64,000 bases of DNA, taken from assembly GCF_026672545.1 (NCBI RefSeq), contig NZ_JAPPRJ010000001.1:2419501-2483500 (forward strand). The letters run 5' to 3'. Origin of the DNA: Rhizobium sp. SL86 (lineage in GTDB: Bacteria; Pseudomonadota; Alphaproteobacteria; Rhizobiales; Rhizobiaceae). This document shows, piece by piece, positions 26,009-35,832 of this stretch. A model generated the notes under the pieces. It saw only the letters and a list, made by a program, of their open reading frames with translations, searched no databases and had not been told where the DNA came from. Position 1 is the first letter of the stretch; each line of letters starts with the position of its first letter. The translations under genes were made by a program, and so were the position numbers.

Positions 26009-26926
26009 ATGCGCAAGGCAGCATTCGTGACGGTGGACGTGTTTACCGGCGAGAGGTTCACCGGCAACCCACTGGCGGTCATTCTGGATGCGCGCGGCAT
26101 GTCGGATGAGGACATGCAGAACGTTGCTGCCGAATTCGGCTATTCCGAATCCACCTTCATCCTGCCGCCGGATGATCCTGCCCATCACGCCAGGGTGCGC
26201 ATCTTCACGCCGGTCACCGAAGTGCCCTTTGCCGGCCACCCGAATGTCGGCACGGCCTATGTGATCGGCCAGAGGAGCGAGATTTTCGGCAAGCCGGTCG
26301 CGGATCGGCTGGTGTTCGAGGAGAAGGCGGGACTGGTCGAGGTCACGCTGCAGCGGCAGGATGGTCGTGTGACGGCGGCTGCGATCCGCGCGCCGAAAGC
26401 GCTTGAGGTCGGGTCCACCGTTCCGGTCGAAGTGGTTGCCACCTGCCTCTCGCTCGAACCGTCGCAGATCCGCACCGCAAGTCATCTGCCATGCATGGCC
26501 TCCGTCGGGCTTGCCTTCGTTATGGTCGAACTTGTCGATCTCGCGGCGCTCGCCGCCGCCCGCACGGATCGTTCGCTGTTTGAAAAAGCGCGGGAGAGCC
26601 ATGCGACGCCGGAGAACGACTTTCCCGTCTTCCTTTATGTCCGCGATCCGTCCCATCCGTTTCGGCTGCGCGCCCGCATGTTCGCGCCGCTCGACAATGT
26701 GCCGGAAGATCCGGCAACGGGGAGCGCGTCCGGCGCGCTCGCAGCCCTTCTTGCAAGCCTGGACCCGCGGGCGGACGGTCTCTTCGAGGTGATGATCGAA
26801 CAGGGCGTGGAAATGGGCCGCCGCAGCATCATTCGGGTGACGGTCGAGAAACGCGACGGCAAACCAGGTTCCGTGGTCATTTCCGGCGAAAGTGCCGCGG
26901 TGATGGAAGGCCAGATCGCGTTCTGA
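26009..26926 (+). CDS. PhzF-family isomerase-like protein
   Basis: A 305-residue protein from ATG 26009 with AGGAGGAGG upstream. The PhzF fold is recognisable from VDVFTGERFTGNPLAVI at the N-terminus, FGYSESTFI with the likely catalytic Glu, EVPFAGHPNVGTAYV and NVPEDPATGSASGALAA. Members isomerise small metabolites; phenazine synthesis is only one case and no phz genes are nearby. The reaction is unknown. A GTGACGTCAC palindrome at 25930-25939 lies in the leader. Confidence 0.88.
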   Translation: MRKAAFVTVDVFTGERFTGNPLAVILDARGMSDEDMQNVAAEFGYSESTFILPPDDPAHHARVRIFTPVTEVPFAGHPNVGTAYVIGQRSEIFGKPVADRLVFEEKAGLVEVTLQRQDGRVTAAAIRAPKALEVGSTVPVEVVATCLSLEPSQIRTASHLPCMASVGLAFVMVELVDLAALAAARTDRSLFEKARESHATPENDFPVFLYVRDPSHPFRLRARMFAPLDNVPEDPATGSASGALAALLASLDPRADGLFEVMIEQGVEMGRRSIIRVTVEKRDGKPGSVVISGESAAVMEGQIAF

Positions 26927-26938
26927 GGTGAGGGCCGT

Positions 26939-27100
26939 TCAGGTAAAGTCACGCAACAGCAGGGTGATCGCCCAGAGCGCCAGCGCCAGAAGCGCGAGTT
27001 TCCAGAAGTCTGCACGTCGCCTGAGGCCCGGCCATCCGAGCGGCTTGATGATCTGGACGACCATGGCCAGGATGAGCAGAAGGCCGATGAGCTTTGTCAT
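26939..27100 (-). CDS. Small two-helix membrane protein
   Basis: A 53-residue frame from ATG 27098-27100 to TGA 26939-26941, with CAGGA 6 bases before the start. It consists almost entirely of two hydrophobic helices, LIGLLLILAMVVQIIKPLG and WKLALLALALWAITLLL, joined by a basic loop (GLRRRADF). The composition and ribosome site support a genuine gene. It is convergent with the phzF-like gene, 12 bases apart. The function is unknown. Confidence 0.65.
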   Translation of the reverse strand: MTKLIGLLLILAMVVQIIKPLGWPGLRRRADFWKLALLALALWAITLLLRDFT

Positions 27101-27343
27101 GATTTTCCTGTAGCACGATCACGTCAGCCACAGGCTGGACATTTTTGCACGTCACCACAGATAGCGTTCGGGGGAGAGATTCGGAACCGTCAATCGGTCC
27201 GGGTGCACGGGTTGTTGTTTTTGGCTCCGCGTCTTCCTCAAAGTCGTTTTTCTTGATCCGGGCGGGTTTCGCGCGGAGCAAGTTTAACGATTGTCGTGCA
27301 ACATCGTCTGGACACCTGAACCGGAACGCAAACGGTCTTTCTC

Positions 27344-28600
27344 ATGCCACGCAACATCCTGCCTGTCCTCAGCCTGCTCCTCGGCACCCTTTTCCTGTTT
27401 CTCGGCAATGGCTTGCAGGGCCTGCTGCTGCCGGTTCGCGGGACGATGGAGGGGTATTCGAACGAGGTGCTGGGCCTGCTCGGCACCACCTGGGCCGGCG
27501 GTTTCGTGGCGGGCTGTTTCGTGGCGCCGATCCTCGTGCGTCGCATCGGCCATGTACGGGCCTTTTCGGGCTTCGGGGCGATCATCTGCCTCAACGTGCT
27601 TCTGACAGGCATCGTCGTCAACGACGTTGCCTGGCTGACACTGCGCGCGGTCACCGGTTTCTGCACGGCCGGCACCTCGATGATCATCGAAAGCTGGCTG
27701 AACGAGCGGGCAACCAATGAAAGCCGCGGGGCGATCTTCTCCTTCTATATCGCGATTACCCTGCTCGGCGTTGTCGGCGGCCAGCTTCTGGTCGGCGTCA
27801 TCGACGTCTCGACGCCGATCCTGTTCATGATCTGCGGCATTCTTTATTGCATCGCCATCCTGCCGACGACGCTGTCGACGGCGGCCTCGCCGCAACCGCT
27901 GAAACGGGTCAGTCTCGACCTGCCGGGGCTTTATCGCAATTCTCCCGTCTCCTTCGTCGGCATCCTGATGATCGGCATCGCCAACGGCGCCTATGGTACG
28001 CTGGTCGCCGTGTTTGCCGCGCAGGCCGGCATGCACCAGGGCACGATCGCCGTCATGGTGTCGATCACCATCTTTGCCGGGGCGATCATGCAGTTTCCCG
28101 CCGGCCGGCTGTCGGACCGCATGGACCGCCGTTACGTGCTTGCGGCGCTGTCGGCGCTGTCGGCCATCGCTGCTGTGCTGCTCGTTCTGTTCGAGCCGAT
28201 GAATGTCTATGTCATCATCGTGCTGGTTGCCGTCTACGGTGCGGCGGCCAATGCGCTTTATCCGATCGCGGTGGCGCATGCGAACGACTTCGCGGCGCCG
28301 GAGGACTTCGTCAAGATTTCCGGCGGCCTGCTTTTGCTCTTCGGCATCGGCACGATCATCGGTCCGACGATCGGCGGACCGGTGATGACGCATTTCGGGG
28401 CGCATGCGCTGTTTGCCGTCACGGCGGTTGCGCATGTGGCCGTCGTTGTCCATGCCATCCTGCGCAGCCGGATCCGGCCGGCGATTGCAACGGCCGACAA
28501 GGACAATTACACGACCGCTCCGACCGCCACCGCGCCGCTGGCAACGCCTGAAAGCCTGATGCTTGATCCGCGCGCACCGGCGGACGGCGAGGCGCGCTGA
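27344..28600 (+). CDS. MFS transporter, YcaD-like
   Basis: A 418-residue protein with 12 predicted membrane helices, opening LPVLSLLLGTLFLFLGNGLQ. The segment FVAPILVRRIGHVRAFSGFG fits the MFS loop 2-3 motif and RLSDRMDRRYVLAALSALSA fits the loop between helices 8 and 9. The conserved TAGTSMIIESWLNERAT matches the YcaD/MFS_1-like group of uncharacterised exporters. The C-terminal tail is Ala/Thr-rich and cytosolic. The substrate is unknown. Confidence 0.88.
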   Translation: MPRNILPVLSLLLGTLFLFLGNGLQGLLLPVRGTMEGYSNEVLGLLGTTWAGGFVAGCFVAPILVRRIGHVRAFSGFGAIICLNVLLTGIVVNDVAWLTLRAVTGFCTAGTSMIIESWLNERATNESRGAIFSFYIAITLLGVVGGQLLVGVIDVSTPILFMICGILYCIAILPTTLSTAASPQPLKRVSLDLPGLYRNSPVSFVGILMIGIANGAYGTLVAVFAAQAGMHQGTIAVMVSITIFAGAIMQFPAGRLSDRMDRRYVLAALSALSAIAAVLLVLFEPMNVYVIIVLVAVYGAAANALYPIAVAHANDFAAPEDFVKISGGLLLLFGIGTIIGPTIGGPVMTHFGAHALFAVTAVAHVAVVVHAILRSRIRPAIATADKDNYTTAPTATAPLATPESLMLDPRAPADGEAR

Positions 28601-28711
28601 GGCGGCTTTACCCGACAATGACAAGATTGTGAGGCGCAGGGCGCAAGTTCGCGCTTTACGCTCTCCCTCTGCTGCCCCATCCTTCCTGCACAGGAGAGAC
28701 AAGGGAGTGGC

Positions 28712-29533
28712 ATGATGCTGCGGACTGTCGCATTCGCTGTCGTTTCAACGGTGTGGTCGGCAGGGCTTGCGCTGGCCCAGTCGGCCCAGATGCCGGTCAG
28801 TCAGTGCCAGGCCATCGCCGAGGCCATTCCCAAGGTCACCTTCGCAAGCTTCAAACCGGTTCAACTGGCGCAACGTCAGCTCAAGGAAGACGTGACGATC
28901 ACCTTCGTCGGTCACTCGACCTATCAGATCGAGAGCCCGGAGGGCATTGTGATCGCGACGGATTATTCCGGCGTCCACCGCACCTCCCTTCTGCCCGACG
29001 TCATCACGATGAACAAGGCGCATTCGACGCATTACACCCTCAACCCCGATGCGGGCATCGAGCATGTGCTGCCGGGCTGGAGCGATGTTCCGGGCGAGAA
29101 GGCCGTGCACAACGTGATGGTGGGTGACGCCTATATCCGGAATGTCGCGACCGATATCCGGTCCTATGGCGGCTTCGAGGAAAACGGCAACTCGATCTTC
29201 ATCTTCGAGATTGCGGGTCTCTGCATCGGGCATCTCGGCCATCTGCATCATGAACTGACGGACGACCACTATACCGAGATCGGCCGCCTCGACATCCTGA
29301 TGGTGCCGACGGATGGCGGGCTGACGATGGGAGCCGACAGCATGAGCCGGGTGGTGCAGCGGCTCCGGTCCTCGCTGATCCTGCCGATGCATCGCGGTGG
29401 GCCGCCGCTCGACCGGTTCCTGGCGATGTTCGACGGGCGGTTCGACATCGTCTACGGACAGTCGGACACGATGACGGTGTCGATGCGCAGCCTGCCGCGC
29501 AAGCCGCAGATTGTCGTCCCGCCGGGGCTCTGA
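28712..29533 (+). CDS. Exported MBL-fold hydrolase-like protein
   Basis: A 273-residue protein with a signal peptide (MLRTVAFAVVSTVWSAGLALAQ). The metallo-beta-lactamase fold of the UlaG-like subgroup is recognisable from ITFVGHSTYQIESPEGIVIATDYSG, GLCIGHLGHLHHELT, DILMVPTDGG and SLILPMHRGG. The usual HxHxDH is replaced by KAHSTHYT, so metal binding may be altered. The reaction is unknown; the location would be periplasmic. RBS AGGAGAG is some distance upstream; either of two adjacent ATGs could start it. Confidence 0.78.
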   Translation: MMLRTVAFAVVSTVWSAGLALAQSAQMPVSQCQAIAEAIPKVTFASFKPVQLAQRQLKEDVTITFVGHSTYQIESPEGIVIATDYSGVHRTSLLPDVITMNKAHSTHYTLNPDAGIEHVLPGWSDVPGEKAVHNVMVGDAYIRNVATDIRSYGGFEENGNSIFIFEIAGLCIGHLGHLHHELTDDHYTEIGRLDILMVPTDGGLTMGADSMSRVVQRLRSSLILPMHRGGPPLDRFLAMFDGRFDIVYGQSDTMTVSMRSLPRKPQIVVPPGL

Positions 29534-29565
29534 GACCATCGGCGAGACGGAGCGACGGTATCGCG

Positions 29566-30069
29566 TCAGGCGAAGGTCAGGTGCTGCTTGACGCCGACAT
29601 CCGGCATTTTTTCCTCGTTCATGTTGGCTTTCGCGATTTCCCAGCCGAACTTCAGGCTGCTGTCGGTCGAGGCCCAGATCTCGGCATCGTCCACATGCAG
29701 CGCCAGAAGCGTCAAATGCGGGTCGGTCTTGCCGTGTTCGTACCAGGCGGCGGTGACGGCGCTCCAGTATTCATCGATCTTGGCGGAATCCTTGCGCACC
29801 TCGATCACACCCGCCAGACAGGCGTGATAGTCGTGATCCTTGCCGACCACGCAGAAATGCGCGCGGGTGCCGGGCCGGATCGCCTGCACCAGATCGGTGT
29901 CGTTGCGGCTGAAGAACCAGACCGTGTTCGTCTTGGGATCGGCATGCGGGGCCATCGGCTGCATGTGCATCGACGAGCCCTCGATCCCGAGCATGCCGGC
30001 GTGAACCGCATCGATCTCGCTCCAAAGCTGCCGGGCGGGGGCTTCACGTGCTTCTGTCAGACTGACCAT
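29566..30069 (-). CDS. Pyridoxamine 5'-phosphate oxidase-like flavin-binding protein
   Basis: A 167-residue protein from ATG 30067-30069, with GAAAGGA upstream; a frame from 30117 is a poor alternative. The split-barrel FMN-binding (general stress protein 26) pattern is seen in MQPMAPHADPKTNTVWFFS, FCVVGKDHDYHACLAGVIEV, the DEYWSAVTAAWYEHGKTDP block and LLALHVDDAEIWAS. Members bind FMN or F420 and are often stress related; true PNPOx activity is unlikely. It stands alone. Confidence 0.85.
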   Translation of the reverse strand: MVSLTEAREAPARQLWSEIDAVHAGMLGIEGSSMHMQPMAPHADPKTNTVWFFSRNDTDLVQAIRPGTRAHFCVVGKDHDYHACLAGVIEVRKDSAKIDEYWSAVTAAWYEHGKTDPHLTLLALHVDDAEIWASTDSSLKFGWEIAKANMNEEKMPDVGVKQHLTFA

Positions 30070-30230
30070 TGGCAATCCTTTCCTGATGAATGGGTCGCGG
30101 AGAAAACGCCCGCCCATGGCCTTTGTTCCGCATGGGCGCAGGCGGCGGGCAGCCGCTTTTTTCTTGAACGGCTGCCGTTTCGTGCCTATAAGCCGCCCAT
30201 TCCAGACATATTACGCGATGAAGGGGTGCC

Positions 30231-30977
30231 ATGGCTGGCCATTCACAGTTCAAGAACATCATGCACCGCAAGGGTCGGCAGGATTCGATCCGGTCGAAGA
30301 TGTTCTCCAAGCTTGCACGCGAAATCACCGTCGCCGCCAAGGCCGGTCTGCCTGATCCTACCATGAACGCGGCCCTGCGCCTGGCAATCCAGAACGCCAA
30401 GGCTCAGTCCATGCCGAAGGACAACATCGACCGCGCGATCAAAAAGGCCTCCGGCGCCGATGCCGAAAGCTATGACGCGATCCGTTACGAAGGTTACGGC
30501 CCGGGTGGCGTTGCCGTCATCGTCGAGGCGCTGAGCGACAACCGCAACCGCACCGCCTCCAACATCCGTTCGATCTTCACCAAGGCCGGTGGCGCTCTGG
30601 GCGAAACCGGCTCGGTGTCCTTCTCCTTCGACCACGTCGGCGAAATCGTCTACAAGCTTTCGGCGGGTAGTGCCGATGCCGTCATGGAAGCGGCGATCGA
30701 GGCCGGTGCCGACGACGTGATCTCCGACGAAGACAGCCATACGATCATCTGCGGTTTTGAGAGCATCGGCGAAGTGTCCAAGGCGCTCGAAGCCACGCTC
30801 GGCGAAGCGGAAACCGTCAAGGCCGTCTGGAAGCCGCAGAACACGGTTCCGGTCGATGAGGAAAAGGCGCAGTCGCTGATGAAGCTGATCGACAGCCTGG
30901 AAGACGATGACGACGTGCAGACCGTCTATTCGAACTTCGAGGTATCGGACGAGGTGATGGCAAAGCTTTCGGCCTGA
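30231..30977 (+). CDS. yebC: YebC/PmpR family translation or regulatory protein
   Basis: A 248-residue protein with the invariant N-terminus [71 protein letters not shown] and [20 protein letters not shown] follow. The family was long annotated as a DNA-binding regulator; recent work ties YebC to relief of ribosome stalling. In many rhizobia it neighbours ruvC; here five genes intervene. Confidence 0.95.
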   Translation: MAGHSQFKNIMHRKGRQDSIRSKMFSKLAREITVAAKAGLPDPTMNAALRLAIQNAKAQSMPKDNIDRAIKKASGADAESYDAIRYEGYGPGGVAVIVEALSDNRNRTASNIRSIFTKAGGALGETGSVSFSFDHVGEIVYKLSAGSADAVMEAAIEAGADDVISDEDSHTIICGFESIGEVSKALEATLGEAETVKAVWKPQNTVPVDEEKAQSLMKLIDSLEDDDDVQTVYSNFEVSDEVMAKLSA

Positions 30978-31008
30978 TCGGTCCGCTTTCGCAAGGTTTT
31001 TATGGATG

Positions 31009-31035
31009 ACGCCGGCCCGGTTCTCGGGACGGCGT
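31009..31035 (+). terminator. Terminator of yebC
   Basis: ACGCCG (31009-31014) and CGGCGT (31030-31035) with additional GC pairs inside, followed by TTTTCG. Confidence 0.7.
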
Positions 31036-31129
31036 TTTTCGTTTCGGGCGATAGGAATAGATTTCGGTTCCTTTTTCGGCTCTTCTGTTTCGGGTAGCTC
31101 TTTCAGTGTCGTCAACAGGAGCAGCGCGA

Positions 31130-31873
31130 ATGCCCGAATTTCTGAATTCCGATTTTCTCGCTTTCGTCGCCATCGGGTTCTTCGCGCAGATCGTCGACGG
31201 GGCGCTGGGCATGGCCTTCGGTGTGCTTTGCACGACAGCGTTGCTGTCGGTTGGCGTGCCGCCCGCTGTCGCAAGTGCCATGACGCATGTGACGGAATGT
31301 TTTACGACGGCCGCCTCCGGCCTTTCGCATGCCTATCACCGCAATGTGGACTGGCGGCTTGTGGCGCGGCTGGCGCCTGCCGGCATGCTGGGCGGCGCGA
31401 TTGGCGCCTATCTCCTGTCCAGCCTGGACGGTTCGGTGATCTCGCCGTTCATTTCCGTCTACCTGATCTGCATTGGCCTCTACATCCTCTACAAGGCCTT
31501 TCGTCCACGGTGGCCGCGTGACGTCAGCGACTGGATCATTCCTTATGTCGGCGGTTTTGGCGGCCTGATGGATTCGATCGGCGGCGGTGGCTGGGGGCCC
31601 GTCGTCACCAGCACGCTTCTCGGACGTGGCCATGATGCCAAGACGGTGATCGGTTCGACGAATTTCACCGAATTTGCGGTTACCATGGTGATTTCGCTCA
31701 CCTTCATCCTGACGCTTGGCTGGACGCAGCTGAGTTCGGCTGCAGGCCTTATCGTCGGCGGCGTCCTGGCCGCACCGGTGGGGGCGGTGCTCGTCAAGCA
31801 CCTGCCGGTCCGTCCGCTGATGATTGCGGTCTCGCTTCTCATCGTCGCCACGGCGATCATCCGGCTGCTCTGA
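31130..31873 (+). CDS. TauE/SafE family anion exporter
   Basis: A 247-residue membrane protein from ATG 31130, 8 bases after AGGAG; an in-frame ATG at 31106 lacks this. About eight helices are visible, with the family's conserved FFAQIVDGALGMAFGVLCTT and GGFGGLMDSIGGGGWGPVVT repeats. Relatives move sulfite, sulfonates or other organic anions. The substrate is not inferable from context. Confidence 0.88.
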   Translation: MPEFLNSDFLAFVAIGFFAQIVDGALGMAFGVLCTTALLSVGVPPAVASAMTHVTECFTTAASGLSHAYHRNVDWRLVARLAPAGMLGGAIGAYLLSSLDGSVISPFISVYLICIGLYILYKAFRPRWPRDVSDWIIPYVGGFGGLMDSIGGGGWGPVVTSTLLGRGHDAKTVIGSTNFTEFAVTMVISLTFILTLGWTQLSSAAGLIVGGVLAAPVGAVLVKHLPVRPLMIAVSLLIVATAIIRLL

Positions 31874-31995
31874 CCGCGGAGGTTCCGGGCAAGCCTGGGG
31901 CATGCCAGCTGTGGCAGCCTCGTCCTGCATTTGAGCCCTTGTCCGATTCCATCTCCCCCAGCGGGATCGTGACCCCTCATTTTCAGGAGATATCC

Positions 31996-32622
31996 ATGGT
32001 GTCCGCCCTTGATTCGACCCGGCTCTGGTCCATGCAGACCACGCTGCGCATCATGAAGGAAGAGGAGGCCAGAACCTCCCAGGAAGACAGCAGCGAGAGT
32101 TCCGCCAGCAGTATTCTGGCGCAATACGGCGTCGATACTTCCGAAGACGATAGCAGTGACAGTTCGACCTATACGCTGGCCGATTACCTGACCGGGACCA
32201 CGTCCTCGGATACCGACGAGACGTCGGAAGAGACTGTCTCCGACGACATCGAAAGCACCTCCTTCATGAAGGGTTTGAAGGCGAAGCTGGAGGAAATGAC
32301 GGAGACGTCGTCGACCAAGGCGCAGGCCGAAGCCATGCTCGCCGCCCTGGAGGCGGGCACGCTGACGGTGACCGACGCGCAGAAGGGCGAGACGATCACC
32401 GCCTGGGATGTCGAGGCCGAGGACGTAACGGCGAATACGGCAACGACGATGGAGACATCCGAATGGAGCTCCTATCTGCGGGATCATCTCAGCCGCGAAA
32501 GCGGCGGCAAATATGCGCTGAACGAGGATGGCAGCTATACCGACAAGGCGACCGGCAACAGCGCCTATTTCGGCATGGTGGGCGACAGCTATTATTATCT
32601 CAGCTGGCCTGCCGCCAGCTGA
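31996..32622 (+). CDS. Acidic Ser/Thr-rich hypothetical protein
   Basis: A 208-residue protein from ATG 31996 with AGGAGATAT upstream. It is extremely acidic, with runs such as SQEDSSESSASSILAQYGVD and SDTDETSEETVSDDIEST, then a helical part (AKLEEMTETSSTKAQAEAML). A C-terminal segment contains SYLRDHLSRESGGKYAL, then DGSYTDKATGNSAYFGMVGD and SYYYLSW. No signal peptide and few hydrophobic residues are seen. The pattern (unstructured acidic N-terminus, compact aromatic C-terminus) could fit a secreted or protein-interaction role. I do not recognise a family. Confidence 0.65.
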   Translation: MVSALDSTRLWSMQTTLRIMKEEEARTSQEDSSESSASSILAQYGVDTSEDDSSDSSTYTLADYLTGTTSSDTDETSEETVSDDIESTSFMKGLKAKLEEMTETSSTKAQAEAMLAALEAGTLTVTDAQKGETITAWDVEAEDVTANTATTMETSEWSSYLRDHLSRESGGKYALNEDGSYTDKATGNSAYFGMVGDSYYYLSWPAAS

Positions 32623-32668
32623 GCCTGTTCATCCCGTGGCCGTCCGGGATCATGAGGGTTCGGGGGCG

Positions 32669-33667
32669 CTACTGGATCTTCTGCATGAGCGGCAGAGAGG
32701 CAAACCGTTCCACGGAGCGCAGACGGGCCTCGATGTCGTGAACGGGCATCGAGATGATCAGCTCGTCCGCGCCGGTAGCGGCGACGAAATCCTCCAACTT
32801 CTGTCGCACTGTCTCCGATGAACCGACGGCCGCATAACGCAACGTGTGTTCCACGTTGATGCGTTCCATATCGGTCCAGAAGCCATCCATGCTCTCGACC
32901 GGCCGCGGGAAGCGACCCCGGACATTGCGTCGCAGATTGACGAATTGCTGCTGCGCCGAGGTGAAATGATACTGCGCCTCCTCGTCCGTTTCTGCTGCAA
33001 CGCCCATCAGGCCGGCAATCACGTAAGGTTTGTCCAGCTGGTCGGACGGCTGGAAGCGCTCCCGATAGATCGCCAGCGCATCGAGCAGCATATCGGGCGC
33101 AAAATGCGAGGCGAACGCATAAGGAAGGCCCAGCGCTGCGGCCAGATGTGCGCTGTAGAGGCTGGAGCCGAGCAGCCAGATCGGCACCTTCGCATTCATG
33201 CCGGGCACGGCGAGGATCGCCTGGTCCTCGCGTGGCGCGCCGAGAAGCTGCTGGAGTTCGACGATATCATGCGGAAAATTCTCGGCACCGGCCTCCAGGT
33301 TGCGGCGCAGCGCGCGTGCGGTGCGCATGTCCGTTCCTGGCGCGCGGCCAAGACCCAGATCGACACGACCCGGAAACAGCGCTTCCAGCGTGCCGAACTG
33401 TTCTGCAATCACCAGCGGCGAGTGGTTGGGCAGCATGATGCCGCCGGAGCCGATGCGGATGCGTTTGGTGGCGGCCCCGATGTGGCCGATGACGACGGCG
33501 GTCGCGGCACTGGCAATGCCGGGCATGCCGTGATGTTCGGCCAGCCAGACGCGTTTGTAACCCTGTTCCTCGGCCGTCTGCGCCAGCCGGCGTGAGTGGT
33601 CGAGCGCCTGGCTTGCATCCGCGCCGTCGGGAATGGGAGAGAGATCGAGAAGAGAAAAGGGGATCAT
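32669..33667 (-). CDS. LLM-class flavin-dependent oxidoreductase
   Basis: A 332-residue luciferase-like monooxygenase (TIM barrel, FMNH2 dependent) of the YhbW/MsnO8 subgroup. It starts [15 protein letters not shown]. Conserved parts are [57 protein letters not shown] and [19 protein letters not shown]. The substrate is unknown. It is divergent from nothing close, and the gene on its upstream side ends at a strong terminator. Confidence 0.9.
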   Translation of the reverse strand: MIPFSLLDLSPIPDGADASQALDHSRRLAQTAEEQGYKRVWLAEHHGMPGIASAATAVVIGHIGAATKRIRIGSGGIMLPNHSPLVIAEQFGTLEALFPGRVDLGLGRAPGTDMRTARALRRNLEAGAENFPHDIVELQQLLGAPREDQAILAVPGMNAKVPIWLLGSSLYSAHLAAALGLPYAFASHFAPDMLLDALAIYRERFQPSDQLDKPYVIAGLMGVAAETDEEAQYHFTSAQQQFVNLRRNVRGRFPRPVESMDGFWTDMERINVEHTLRYAAVGSSETVRQKLEDFVAATGADELIISMPVHDIEARLRSVERFASLPLMQKIQ

Positions 33668-33738
33668 GGCACTGCTTTGCGTGTTCGGTTCATCATCGAC
33701 GGTGTGTTGACTGCCATGTAGTCATTCGACGACGAAAA

Positions 33739-33777
33739 CGAAGGGCCGGGTCTCGATTTCCGAGACCCGGCCCTTCG
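33739..33777 (-). terminator. Strong terminator of the chemoreceptor-like gene
   Basis: Arms 33739-33755 and 33761-33777 are perfectly complementary over 17 bp with a 5-base loop. On the minus strand TTTTCG follows. It can act in both directions. Confidence 0.85.
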
Positions 33778-33797
33778 GCTCACCTGTTGGCGCCTGA

Positions 33798-35111
33798 TCA
33801 GGTAATGCAGCGCAGGTTCGGCTTTTCGCCGGCTCTTGTCCGGCCAGACTGTGCCGGTGCCGCGAACTGGAAGGCCGCAAGCCGCGTCTCGACAGCACTG
33901 ACCTCGCTCATCATACGGATCAGCGCACCTTCACTCGCCTGGACGATGTCCAGCGAACGGGCCAACACGTTGTCGGTTTCCGCCGCCGCCAGATGCGCGA
34001 GCGACAGGCGCTGCATTTCGAGATCCGCATTGCGGGCAAGCCGCTCTGCCGGTTCCTTCAGCTCGGCGATTGCCGAACCGACCTGCACCGCCGAGCGCTC
34101 CAGGCGCAATAGCGCCCGGTTGCTTTCTGCAACATGCTGCTCCGTTTCCCGGCACTGACGCAGCAGGTTCCGGGCCGTCTGCATGCTGGAATCGGCCAGC
34201 GCACGGGTGAGCCGCACGGGTTCGCCGCCATCGCTTTTCGCGGGATCTTCCCCCTGCCGCGCCTCGTCCTGCAGGACGACGGACAGCTGTTCTGCCTGAA
34301 TGGCCAGATCGCCGACCGCATGGGCCAGTTCGGTCAGGCGGTCGAGCGACCGGCTGGCGCCATCGCCGGCGTCGCGAAGGGAGTTTGCGGTTTCCGTCAA
34401 TTGCCTGTCCGTACCGCCGAGCGCATCCACCCGGCGGGCAATGAATTCAGCGTCATCGTGGCGGAGCCGCGCGGAGCGCTGCAGCACGTCGAGCGCGGTC
34501 GAGGCCTTCTTTGCCGTCGGAATGGCGTTGGTGATGCGGTCGCCGATGACGGCAAGGTCACCCTGGCTGCTGCGGGCCTGTTCCTTCAGCACAGCGCTGT
34601 TTTCCCGCATCGCATAGAGGTTGACGTTGAGCATGGCCGCCAGCCGGTTGACGCGCATCCGCAGGGCTTCGAACGGTCCCTCGAACTCCTCCTGGATCTG
34701 GCAATTGAGATCGCCGTTCGACAGGCGCCGCAGCGTCTCATCGATGCGGCGCAGCGTCTCGTCCGGTTGTGCCGGCGTTTCGGGCAGAGCCGGCTGCGGA
34801 CGCATCAGGGCGCGTGCGAGCACGCCGATTTCGTCGCGCCGCCTGGACTCGGGGCCCTCGTGAGGGGTGGATCCTGCCCGCTGTGATGCCTGCGCATCGC
34901 GCGCAAGGCGCCTCAGGGGCATATCGATCGTCAATGCGATCATGCCCATTGCTGCGCATGCGGACAAAGCCGCGAGGATGCTGAAGCCCAGGATCTCAGG
35001 CGACATCCGCATGGCCTTAACGGCGATGAGGAGAACAGCCACGAGATTGAACGCGACGAACAACAGGATCGTCTCGATCGGCCGGATCTTCAAGCGGGTG
35101 AACATCATCAT
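33798..35111 (-). CDS. Degenerate chemoreceptor-like membrane protein (HAMP, coiled coil)
   Basis: A 437-residue protein. The start is ATG 35109-35111, since GGAGG lies 6 bases before it; an upstream TTG would place that site inside the gene. Two membrane helices ([38 protein letters not shown]) are separated by only a few residues, so there is almost no periplasmic sensor. A HAMP-like segment ([12 protein letters not shown]) and a second ([20 protein letters not shown]) follow, then a long coiled coil resembling MCP signalling helices. The highly conserved hairpin tip of true receptors is not seen, so CheA/CheW coupling is doubtful. A CtrA-type box lies in its promoter. Confidence 0.7.
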   Translation of the reverse strand: MMMFTRLKIRPIETILLFVAFNLVAVLLIAVKAMRMSPEILGFSILAALSACAAMGMIALTIDMPLRRLARDAQASQRAGSTPHEGPESRRRDEIGVLARALMRPQPALPETPAQPDETLRRIDETLRRLSNGDLNCQIQEEFEGPFEALRMRVNRLAAMLNVNLYAMRENSAVLKEQARSSQGDLAVIGDRITNAIPTAKKASTALDVLQRSARLRHDDAEFIARRVDALGGTDRQLTETANSLRDAGDGASRSLDRLTELAHAVGDLAIQAEQLSVVLQDEARQGEDPAKSDGGEPVRLTRALADSSMQTARNLLRQCRETEQHVAESNRALLRLERSAVQVGSAIAELKEPAERLARNADLEMQRLSLAHLAAAETDNVLARSLDIVQASEGALIRMMSEVSAVETRLAAFQFAAPAQSGRTRAGEKPNLRCIT

Positions 35112-35208
35112 GATGACCTCCAATCTTGGTTCCTGGGAACCCCTAATGCGATTCGGCCGTGCCGGTTGCCTTCGTTTAACGGTACGGGTGAGGTCCGAAT
35201 TGGTAACT

Positions 35209-35223
35209 TTAAGACTTGGTTAA
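35209..35223. promoter_or_regulatory. CtrA-type box between the chemoreceptor-like gene and ruvC
   Basis: TTAA (35209-35212), seven bases, TTAA (35220-35223): 98 bases from the start of the minus-strand gene and 78 from ruvC. Confidence 0.55.
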
Positions 35224-35300
35224 CGCTCGTGCGGCTTTGTTTCGTTTTTGTTCACATCGCCGCTGGCCCGGGTGGCGGCAAACAGAGTAGGATTGCGGTC

Positions 35301-35813
35301 ATGAGCAACACGATTCGGATCATCGGTATCGACCCCGGCCTGCGCCGCACCGGCTGGGGCATCATCGAGACCTTGGGCAACAGCCTGAAATTCGTCGCCT
35401 CCGGTACGGTGACCTCGGATGGCGACATGGATCTTGCCTCGCGCCTGTGCCAGCTGCACGACGGACTGGCGGAGGTGGTGCATAGCTATCAACCCGACGA
35501 GGCGGCGGTCGAGCAGACCTTCGTCAACAAGGATGCGGTTGCGACCCTGAAGCTTGGCCAGGCGCGCGGCGTGGTGATGCTGGTGCCGGCTCGCGCCGGG
35601 CTTCCGGTCGCCGAATATGCACCGAATGCCGTGAAGAAGGCGGTGATCGGTGTCGGCCACGGCGAAAAGCAGCAGATCCACATGATGCTGAAGATCCTGA
35701 TGCCGAAGGTGGAGTTCAAGGGCAACGACGCCGCCGATGCGCTCGCGATTGCCATCTGCCACGCCCACAATCGCGGCGGCCACCGCATGCGCCAGGTGCT
35801 GGCTTCCGCATAG
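35301..35813 (+). CDS. ruvC: Holliday junction endonuclease RuvC
   Basis: A 170-residue nuclease that resolves four-way junctions after RuvAB branch migration. ATG 35301 gives [20 protein letters not shown]; the upstream frame is noise. The acidic catalytic set is present: Asp11, Glu71 (AAVEQTF), Asp143 and Asp146 ([13 protein letters not shown]). It is first of the ruvC-ruvA-ruvB set, which here is split by two toxin-antitoxin pairs. Confidence 0.95.
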   Translation: MSNTIRIIGIDPGLRRTGWGIIETLGNSLKFVASGTVTSDGDMDLASRLCQLHDGLAEVVHSYQPDEAAVEQTFVNKDAVATLKLGQARGVVMLVPARAGLPVAEYAPNAVKKAVIGVGHGEKQQIHMMLKILMPKVEFKGNDAADALAIAICHAHNRGGHRMRQVLASA

Positions 35814-35832
35814 ATGTTCTTGACTTGTTCTC

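Noticed and set aside
28712-29533. MBL protein as a broken pseudogene because HxHxDH is missing
   Set aside because: The frame is intact with signal peptide and other fold motifs, and the altered motif (HSTHYT) looks like a subgroup feature.
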